A program made the translations under genes and the position numbers. Shown here in pieces: positions 1 to 5,735 of a stretch of 8,247 nucleotides of DNA. The notes under the pieces are model-generated. The model searched no databases and had not been told where the DNA came from. It was given only the letters and a program-made list of their open reading frames with translations. The DNA is from JALZEG01 sp036258555 (GTDB lineage: Bacteria; Actinomycetota; CADDZG01; WHSQ01), in contig DATADL010000348.1 in the NCBI GenBank assembly GCA_036258555.1, positions 1 through 8,247 on the forward strand. Reading direction: 5' to 3'. The first letter of the stretch is position 1, and each line of letters opens with the position of its first letter.

Positions 1-1095
1 CCCGAAGTAGGCCTTCGTCCAGCGCGTGTCCTCGAGCGGGAACGTCCGCGAGTCCTTGCGTCCGTTCGACCGGTCGTCGACCATCTCGAGCAACGTCGTG
101 ACGGACGAGCTCGGGTAGCCGCGCCCGACCCCGCGCACCCAGTGGTCGAGCCACGCCTTGCGGTCCTCGTAGATCTCGGGCGGCGACGTCTGCGTGCCGT
201 GGTCGCCGTTGGTCATCAGCAGCCGCTTCGGAACACCGGCGACCTCCTCGAAGAGGTGGTACGGCCCCCGGGGCCCCGTCTGCTCGTCCTGGTACGCGCC
301 CGTGATGTGGATGGGAACGGAGATGCGCTCCGCGTAGTTGACGAGCGAGCGCACCTGCATCCACGTGTTGTCCGTGTCCTGCAGCCCCTGGAGGATCGGG
401 TCGTTGAGCACGGTGCGGCTGTGCGTCGCGAGGTTCGCCGCGCACTGCTCGTCGCCGGCGGCGAGGCCGGGGAACGTCCCGCCTCCGACGTCGTAGACCG
501 GACGCACGCCGCCCGTCCACAACAACGGGAAGCCGTAGTTGCTGACGCCGCCGGGGTACACGATGCCGCGGTAGAGGTCGTCGATAAGGCCCGACACCGA
601 GACCGCGCGCAGATGCGGGGGCCGCGTCGCCGCGACCATGAAGCCCGTGATCCCGCCGTACGAGTGACCGTAGATCCCGACGTCCCCGTTCGACCACGGC
701 TGCCGCGCTATCCACTCGACGAGCTCGCGCCCGTCGAGCGCCGACCTCCACGAGAACAGGTCGAACTCGCCGCCGGAGCAACCGGTCCCGCGGATCGACG
801 CGTGCACGGTCACGTACTCGTCGTCGAACATCGCGGTGAGGCCGCGGCTGCCCGCTCCCCCGTCCGGGCCCTCGCCGTCCGACGAGCCGCCGTCGTACCC
901 CGACATCTCGAAGATCGCCGGGTAGCGATCGCCCTTCTCGAAACCCTTGGGGAAGCGGATGTTGAGCGCGATCGACGTGCCGTCGCTCATCGTGACGTAG
1001 TGCGTGGGCGCGGCCGCCGCGGGCTGCCACGGGACCAGCGCTAGGAAGAGGGCCGCGACGAGCAGGGATGCGGCGCGGCGAGAGCGTGCGCGCAT
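1..1095 (-). CDS. Secreted CocE/NonD-family alpha/beta hydrolase (peptidase S15 type), 3' end cut by window edge
   Basis: The first 365 codons of this gene lie in the window, and the reading frame is still open at the left edge. The translation begins MRARSRRAASLLVAALFLAL, a basic n-region followed by a hydrophobic core and an AAAA stretch. This is a Sec-type signal peptide with likely cleavage near residues 28-29, so the enzyme should act outside the cytoplasmic membrane. The nucleophile motif GHSYGG places Ser at residue 145. The CocE/S15-like motif RGTGCSGG is at 102-109, GAYQDEQTG supplies the probable acid Asp270, and NGDHGT supplies His299. The order and spacing of this triad fit the cocaine esterase / X-Pro dipeptidyl-peptidase family. 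Substrate cannot be told: ester, amide or Xaa-Pro peptide are all possible. The C-terminal jelly-roll domain of the family would lie beyond the edge. Cys106 and Cys218 could form a disulfide (inference). The start is supported by a strong Shine-Dalgarno sequence; it follows the UPF0182 gene by 40 nt in the same direction. Confidence 0.9.
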   Translation of the reverse strand, partial: MRARSRRAASLLVAALFLALVPWQPAAAAPTHYVTMSDGTSIALNIRFPKGFEKGDRYPAIFEMSGYDGGSSDGEGPDGGAGSRGLTAMFDDEYVTVHASIRGTGCSGGEFDLFSWRSALDGRELVEWIARQPWSNGDVGIYGHSYGGITGFMVAATRPPHLRAVSVSGLIDDLYRGIVYPGGVSNYGFPLLWTGGVRPVYDVGGGTFPGLAAGDEQCAANLATHSRTVLNDPILQGLQDTDNTWMQVRSLVNYAERISVPIHITGAYQDEQTGPRGPYHLFEEVAGVPKRLLMTNGDHGTQTSPPEIYEDRKAWLDHWVRGVGRGYPSSSVTTLLEMVDDRSNGRKDSRTFPLEDTRWTKAYFG

Positions 1096-1101
1096 GGAAC
1101 G

Positions 1102-1107
1102 ACCTCC
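1102..1107 (-). promoter_or_regulatory. Shine-Dalgarno sequence of the secreted hydrolase gene
   Basis: On the minus strand GGAGGT lies 6 nt upstream of the ATG at 1095. It is the best ribosome binding site in the window and decides the start of the hydrolase gene. It lies in the 40-nt gap after the UPF0182 stop codon. I see no terminator hairpin in that gap, so read-through from UPF0182 is plausible. Confidence 0.75.
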
Positions 1108-1135
1108 GAGGGAGAGGATGTGCCCGGCTTGGTTG

Positions 1136-3961
1136 CTACGGGCGCTGATTCCCCGCTTGCTCCGTTGCCAAACCGGCCCGGTCGAGAAGCTGACCGAGCC
1201 GCTCGATGAGCCGCCCGTACTCCTCGAAGTCGCCGGCGGCCAGGGCCTCCTGGGCGGCCTCGTAGACCCTCCCCGCCTGCTCGACCAGGCGCGCCAGCTC
1301 GGGCGCCGCCGGGCCCCCCGGCTCGTCCGGTTCCCCGTCCGTCCCAGGCTCGTCCGGGTCGGCCGGGTCCGGCCGCTCGTCCGGCTCGGCCGGCTCCTCC
1401 AGGTCGAACAGCGCCGCCAGGGCCTCGTCGAACGTGTCCTCGAACACGACCTCGTCGCCGAGCACGAGCGCGACCTTCTTGAGCTCCGGGATCCCGACGT
1501 CCTCGGCGGTGACGAACATCGGCTGCACGTACAGGATCGACCCCTCGATCGGGAGGATCACGAGCGATCCGAACGAGACGACGGAGCCGCGCACGCCGAG
1601 CAGCGTGCGCGCCTCGGACACCTCGACGTCCTGGTTGATGAGGCTGAAAGCCTGCGCGGGTCCGTTCACCTGGCTTTCCGACGGCATCACGAACGACCGC
1701 AGCTCCCCGTAGGACTCCGGGTCCGACCGCGCGACCATGATCGCGACCATGTTCCTCTTGCGCCGCGGCGTCGCGGTTCGGGACAGGAGGAACTCCTCCT
1801 CGGTCTCTCCCGGGAGCTGGGTGAGCAGATACGTCGCCGGGTTCTCCGGCAGCTCCCAGGCCCGCGCGCCCGTGAAGAAGACGTCGGGTTCGGTCATGTG
1901 GTACGTGCGGTAGACCTCGGTCTGCAGGTTGAAGAGGTCCTCGGGGTACCGGAAGTGCGCGCGCAGGTCGTCGGACGGCTCTTCGTCGGTGAACAACGCC
2001 GGGAAGGCCCCCCGCCACGCCTGGATCAGCGGGTCCTCCTCGTCGACCACGTACAGCGTGATGTCCCCCTCGTAGGCGTCGACGACGACCTTCACGCTGT
2101 TGCGCACGTAGTTCACGGTCCCGCTCAGAGCGCCCGACGCCCCCTCGTCCGCGACCGACGCTCCGGCCTCGTAGCGCTCGGAGTACGGGTACCAGGGGGT
2201 CGTCGTGTACGCGTCGAGGATCCACACCAGGCGCCCGTCGACGTTCGCGACGTACGGATCTGAGTCGAGCGCGAGGAACGGGGCCGCGCGCCGCACCCGG
2301 TCGCGGATGTTGCGGTAGATCAACACGCGCGAGTCCGGGTTCACGAGGCCCGACAGGACGAGGTTGGGGTCTGCCTCGCGCATCGCGAACGCGATCCGGC
2401 GGAAGAAGTTCGAGAGCTCGATGCCGCCCTCGCCGTCGTACTCGAACCGGACCAGGCCCTCGTCGGTCGGGTAGTCGACCTCGGCCTGGCCGGAGTTCAC
2501 GATCGAGTACTCGTTGTCCTCGAAGCCCTCGCCGAAGTAGATGCGCGGCTGGTCCGCCTCGAGGGCCTCGGCCCCCGGCTCCGCGCGCCCCGGAACGCCC
2601 CCGACGATGAAGTCGGGCTCACCGCCGGGGCCGATCGTGTTCGCGAGGCTCGCGACGAGCCCGTAGCCGTGCGTGTACTGCAGGTGCTGGTTCTGCCAGC
2701 CCTGCGACTGCGGCGGCAGGTCGTCGATCGAGAGCTCGCGCGCCGAGACGAGTACCTGCCGCGTCTCGCCGGCGATCTCGTAACGGTCGATGTCGACGTC
2801 GGGGAAGCGGTAGTAGAGGTCGATCGCCTGGAGCTGCTCGTAGGCCTCGCCCATCGTGCCCGGGTCCCACAGACGCACGTTGTTGAGGACGTTCTCGCTC
2901 CCCGCGATGTCCGCGGCCGTGAGCTCCTGGAGGGCCGGGTAGGTCTCGACGCTGATGTCCGTCAGCCCGAAGGCCTCCCGCGTCCCGGCGATGTTGCGTG
3001 CGATGAACTCGCGTTCGCGCTGCAGCTCCTGCGGCCCGACGACGAAGCTCTGGATCGCGAGCGGCCACACGAAGCCTGCGAGGAAGGACGTGAGGACCCA
3101 GATGGCGACGGCGGCGAGCGGGAGCGAGAGTCGCCGGAACCTGATGTTGACGATGAAGAGCACCGCGGAGACGACGGAGATGATCGCGAGCAGCCGCAGC
3201 GCGTGCAGGTGCGCGTTGACGTCCGTGTACGACGCGCCCGTCACGATGCCGCGCTCCGAGAAGTTGAGCCCGAACGTGCCGAAGTAGTACTGGAGCGCCT
3301 TCACGAGCGCCATCAGCCCCAGGAGCACCGACACGTGCGCGAGAGCACCGGGCGTCACGCCGCGGAGGCCCATCTGGGGACGCAGCGACCCGTGGAACGC
3401 GTGCGCTACGAGGGTCACGAGCACGGACGCGATCAGCGCGAACCACACGACGTCCAGCACCGTCCGGAAGAACGGCAGGTCGAAGACGTAGAACGCGACG
3501 TCCCTGTCGAACTGTGGGTCGCGCTCGCCGAACGGGACGCGGTTCAACCACAGCAGAACGGTCCGCCACGCTGCGCTCGCGCCGATCCCCGCCAGGACGC
3601 CGAGCCCGGCGGCGACCCCGATCCGCAGCCACCTGAGGTAGGGCGTCAGAGCGTCGCGGTACCGCTCCATGGGATCGACGATGGTCCGGCCCCCGCCGCC
3701 GACGAACCCGCCGTATACGGGGGCCGCCCGCGCCGCCACCAGCAGGTTCACCCACACGATCGCGGCGACTGCCACCGCGACGACGAGCCCGACGAGCGCC
3801 TGCGTCCGGATGCTCGTCCACAGCACCGACTCGAAGCCGACCTCCTGGAACCACAGGACGTCGGTGTAGAAGCGCGCGATGGAAGAGGCGGCCAGGAGGA
3901 ACGCGACGACCGCGACGACGAGGATCGCGCGCCGCCGCGAGCGACGTGCCGGGGGGGCCAT
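1136..3961 (-). CDS. UPF0182 family multi-pass membrane protein (full length)
   Basis: This 941-residue protein matches the UPF0182 family (PF03699), found mainly in actinobacteria, cyanobacteria and some Firmicutes; its biochemical function is not established. About seven hydrophobic helices fill the first 305 residues (near 12-30, 52-74, 110-130, 165-188, 205-225, 255-275, 280-305). A large, probably extracytoplasmic domain follows. Family-like segments are visible: FYTDVLWFQEVGF at 31-43, TGASYTDVNAHLHALR at 241-256, and the segment around 306-332 containing SFVVGPQEL and then FIARNIAGTREAFGL. Residues about 852-885 are an Asp/Glu/Pro-rich linker. The last 56 residues form a helical tail with EALAAGDFEEYGRL, a typical ending for the family, so the gene looks intact. 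No cysteine occurs in the whole protein. The ATG at 3961 lacks a clear Shine-Dalgarno sequence but gives the expected short basic N-terminus before helix 1. It follows the response regulator gene by 63 nt and precedes the hydrolase gene by 40 nt. Confidence 0.95.
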   Translation of the reverse strand: MAPPARRSRRRAILVVAVVAFLLAASSIARFYTDVLWFQEVGFESVLWTSIRTQALVGLVVAVAVAAIVWVNLLVAARAAPVYGGFVGGGGRTIVDPMERYRDALTPYLRWLRIGVAAGLGVLAGIGASAAWRTVLLWLNRVPFGERDPQFDRDVAFYVFDLPFFRTVLDVVWFALIASVLVTLVAHAFHGSLRPQMGLRGVTPGALAHVSVLLGLMALVKALQYYFGTFGLNFSERGIVTGASYTDVNAHLHALRLLAIISVVSAVLFIVNIRFRRLSLPLAAVAIWVLTSFLAGFVWPLAIQSFVVGPQELQREREFIARNIAGTREAFGLTDISVETYPALQELTAADIAGSENVLNNVRLWDPGTMGEAYEQLQAIDLYYRFPDVDIDRYEIAGETRQVLVSARELSIDDLPPQSQGWQNQHLQYTHGYGLVASLANTIGPGGEPDFIVGGVPGRAEPGAEALEADQPRIYFGEGFEDNEYSIVNSGQAEVDYPTDEGLVRFEYDGEGGIELSNFFRRIAFAMREADPNLVLSGLVNPDSRVLIYRNIRDRVRRAAPFLALDSDPYVANVDGRLVWILDAYTTTPWYPYSERYEAGASVADEGASGALSGTVNYVRNSVKVVVDAYEGDITLYVVDEEDPLIQAWRGAFPALFTDEEPSDDLRAHFRYPEDLFNLQTEVYRTYHMTEPDVFFTGARAWELPENPATYLLTQLPGETEEEFLLSRTATPRRKRNMVAIMVARSDPESYGELRSFVMPSESQVNGPAQAFSLINQDVEVSEARTLLGVRGSVVSFGSLVILPIEGSILYVQPMFVTAEDVGIPELKKVALVLGDEVVFEDTFDEALAALFDLEEPAEPDERPDPADPDEPGTDGEPDEPGGPAAPELARLVEQAGRVYEAAQEALAAGDFEEYGRLIERLGQLLDRAGLATEQAGNQRP

Positions 3962-3974
3962 GGCCGGAGCGTAA

Positions 3975-4033
3975 ACCGTCTGTTCCGAAAGACGGTCCGG
4001 GCCGGACCCGGATCCGCCGGCGGGTCAGACGGT
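3975..4033 (-). other. Structured intercistronic region with mutually exclusive hairpin arms
   Basis: On the minus-strand RNA, ACCGTCT (3996-3990) and AGACGGT (3981-3975) form a perfect 7-bp stem with an 8-nt loop, ending 13 nt before the UPF0182 ATG. The same ACCGTCT also occurs as part of ACCGTCTG at 4033-4026, which covers the last two codons and part of the stop of the response regulator gene. It can pair over 8 bp with CAGACGGT at 3982-3975. A third hairpin, GGTCCG/CGGACC (4008-4003 with 3999-3994, loop of 3 nt), overlaps the first arm and competes with it. Only two to three U residues follow the 7-bp stem, so it is a poor intrinsic terminator. A role in attenuation, translational coupling or RNA processing is inference only. 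Confidence 0.45.
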
Positions 4034-4393
4034 CTTGTCGGCCGGAAGGAGGGCTCGGATGCGTCCGACCAGGTCCTCGGGGCTGAACGGCTTGCCCACG
4101 AAGTGGGCACCCGGCCACTCCGCCGGGACCCGTTCCATCCCGCTGAGGACCAGCACGGGGATGTCCCGCGTCGCCTCGTCCTGCCGCAGCGCGTGGAGCA
4201 CCTGCTTGCCGTCGAGCTTCGGCATGACCTGGTCCAAGAGGATCACGTCGGGCGCCGACTCACGTGCGGCCCGGAGCGCCTCCTCGCCGTCGGCGGCCAG
4301 CAGGATCTCGAACCCCGCGTCCTCCAGGACGATCTCGAGCGTGAGGCGTACGTTGAAGTCGTCCTCGGCTACGAGGACCAAGGGCGGGGTCAC
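4025..4393 (-). CDS. Single-domain response regulator (CheY-like receiver)
   Basis: This 122-residue protein is a complete receiver domain and nothing else. The acidic pocket is Glu10-Asp11-Asp12 (LVAEDD), the phosphoacceptor is Asp54 in ILLDQVMPKLDG, the switch Ser84 is in VLVLSG, and the conserved Lys101 is in FVGKPFSPEDL. All key residues are present, so it should accept phosphate. It has no DNA-binding or enzymatic output domain, so it probably works by protein contact or as a phosphorelay intermediate. The sensor kinase two genes upstream is the obvious candidate partner, though this is inferred from proximity alone. The start is GTG at 4393, the only position that gives the normal N-terminal beta strand (PPLVLVAEDD). 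The Shine-Dalgarno signal is weak. It lies 19 nt after the FecR-domain gene, which suggests co-transcription and possibly coupled translation. Confidence 0.95.
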   Translation of the reverse strand: MTPPLVLVAEDDFNVRLTLEIVLEDAGFEILLAADGEEALRAARESAPDVILLDQVMPKLDGKQVLHALRQDEATRDIPVLVLSGMERVPAEWPGAHFVGKPFSPEDLVGRIRALLPADKTV

Positions 4394-4412
4394 CGACCTA
4401 GTCTAGAAGCCC

Positions 4413-5684
4413 CTAGTCGCCGCCGTTGAGGACGTTCAGCGGTCCGTCGTCCTCGTCCTCGTCTTCAGGGTCGTCGGTGGGCTCGGGCGTGGGCGTCGAG
4501 CTCGGTCTCAGCGGCTCGGTGACGTCGTCGATCGTGCACGTCTGCCAGTCGGGGCACTCGTCGGGAGGTTCGGGTTTCTCCGTCGGCTTCTCGGTGGGGG
4601 GCTGCGTCGGCGGCGCCGTCGGGGGAGGCGCGCCCGTGGGGACCGGATCCGTGCCGGGATCGCCCGTGCCGCCGCCCGCGTCGGCCAGGGCTGCAGCCGC
4701 GACGGTGAACGAGTCGTCGCCGCCGGACGCGGCCTCGACCGCAACGGTGGCGATGTCCTCGAGGTCGGAGATCACCGGTTCGAGCTTCACGCCCATGATC
4801 GACGCGGCGACCGACCATTCGGCCCCACGGTCGTAGAGCGTGAAGGCCCTGCGGAACGAGCTCGCCAGGGCGCCGTCGTCGTGCCTCGCGATCGTGAACG
4901 CCACGAGCAGGTTGAGGGGATCGCGCCTCATGTACGACCTCATGAACGAGACGTCGGCGCCCTTCTCGAAGGCGGCGAAGTAGTCCAGCCCCGGCCGCTC
5001 GCGTCCGATCAGCCCTTCGAGCCCGGCGGAGAGCTGGTCGAGCTGCTCCTGCGCCCCCATGACGTCTTCGAGGTACTGCCGGTCCCACGGATCCGCCGAG
5101 TTGAAGTCGTAGGGCACCGGCGACTGCGGCATGAAGTTGACGGAAGGGGACGCCTGGAACAGACGCCCGACCACGAGCCGTTCCTCGCCCGGCGCGCTGA
5201 TCGTGACGCGGCCGTCGTACGAGCCCACGCGCGCCGCGGAGACGCCGCGGTCGACTCGGAAGGTCGCGCCCGACGTCGTAGCGCGCGCGTCGCCGAACAC
5301 GACGACGAGCCCGTCGCTCGCGTCGGCGAGCAGGCTGCCCCCCTGGCTCTCGACGCCTCGCTCGTCACGGATCCTGATCTTGGAGTCCGGAGCGAGCGTC
5401 AGCAGGCGGTTGCCCTCGAGCCTGACGACGGCCTGGCCGGAGGGGTGCGTCTGGACGATGTCGCGCGGCTCGAGCGACGTGGAGTCGTCGACCTCGATGA
5501 CCTCGCCGGCCCGAAGCACCGTGACGAGACCCGCACGGCGCTTCACCGTCATCTCGGCGAGCTCGGAGGCGTCGGAGAACCTCCACCACGCCACGCCGAC
5601 GAACAGGACGAGCACTAGTCCGACCGCGATCTGGGGGGCGCGGGAGTGGGCGATGCGCTCGATCATCGTCGACTTTGATCCCAT
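4413..5684 (-). CDS. Membrane-anchored FecR-domain protein with Pro-rich acidic tail
   Basis: The protein has 423 residues. A short basic N-terminus is followed by one hydrophobic helix (about 18-36, APQIAVGLVLVLFVGVAWW), so it is probably a type II anchored protein facing outward. Residues about 50-172 resemble a FecR domain: a GLVTVLRAGEVIEV opening, DIVQTHPSGQAVVRL, GNRLLTLAPDSKIRI, then TTSGATFRVDRG and VGSYDGRVTISA. Residues 195-335 are mainly helical with no domain I recognise. From about 340 the chain is Pro/Thr-rich, holds the only two cysteines (CPDWQTC, 377 and 383), and ends very acidic (DDPEDEDEDDGP). Classical FecR transduces ferric citrate signals to an ECF sigma factor, but no sigma factor or TonB receptor is present here, so iron sensing should not be assumed. 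The ATG at 5684 is chosen; ATG at codon 7 is an alternative. It starts 51 nt after the kinase gene and ends 19 nt before the receiver gene. Confidence 0.85.
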   Translation of the reverse strand: MGSKSTMIERIAHSRAPQIAVGLVLVLFVGVAWWRFSDASELAEMTVKRRAGLVTVLRAGEVIEVDDSTSLEPRDIVQTHPSGQAVVRLEGNRLLTLAPDSKIRIRDERGVESQGGSLLADASDGLVVVFGDARATTSGATFRVDRGVSAARVGSYDGRVTISAPGEERLVVGRLFQASPSVNFMPQSPVPYDFNSADPWDRQYLEDVMGAQEQLDQLSAGLEGLIGRERPGLDYFAAFEKGADVSFMRSYMRRDPLNLLVAFTIARHDDGALASSFRRAFTLYDRGAEWSVAASIMGVKLEPVISDLEDIATVAVEAASGGDDSFTVAAAALADAGGGTGDPGTDPVPTGAPPPTAPPTQPPTEKPTEKPEPPDECPDWQTCTIDDVTEPLRPSSTPTPEPTDDPEDEDEDDGPLNVLNGGD

Positions 5685-5735
5685 ATCTGCGTAGTTTCCC
5701 GCAGTTCTGGTGGTTATTGGAATAGCCCGTTCGGA
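5685..5735 (-). promoter_or_regulatory. AT-richer gap with small inverted repeat before the FecR gene
   Basis: These 51 nt separate the kinase stop codon from the FecR-domain start and are visibly less GC-rich than the surrounding genes. On the minus strand, CTGCG and CGCAG (5704-5700 and 5691-5687) form a 5-bp stem with loop GGAAACTA, placed 2 nt before the ATG, where a ribosome binding site would sit. No good Shine-Dalgarno sequence and no convincing -35/-10 pair are visible. It could be an internal promoter or a translational control element; the sequence does not decide. Confidence 0.3.

Noticed and set aside
142..1044. 300-codon plus-strand open frame opposite the hydrolase gene
   Set aside because: It is Arg/Val/Asp-rich with no domain motif and is the antisense shadow of the hydrolase, whose minus-strand frame has a signal peptide, catalytic triad and strong ribosome binding site.
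1004..2263. 419-codon plus-strand open frame opposite UPF0182
   Set aside because: Composition is Arg/Leu/Val/Asp-rich and repetitive, as expected for the complement of a GC-biased gene. UPF0182 family motifs on the minus strand explain the region.
3975..3996. Intrinsic terminator after the receiver gene
   Set aside because: The 7-bp stem is perfect but only two to three U residues follow, so it is recorded as a structured region and not as a terminator.
2669..4429. 586-codon plus-strand open frame spanning UPF0182, the gap and the receiver gene
   Set aside because: It crosses two well-supported minus-strand genes and their gap, and its translation is low-complexity Arg/Asp/Glu/Pro with no recognisable domain. 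Long shadow frames are common in GC-rich DNA.
4413..5684. Ferric-citrate type iron signalling by the FecR-domain protein
   Set aside because: No ECF sigma factor, TonB-dependent receptor or iron transporter is present in the window, and FecR domains occur in many unrelated contexts.
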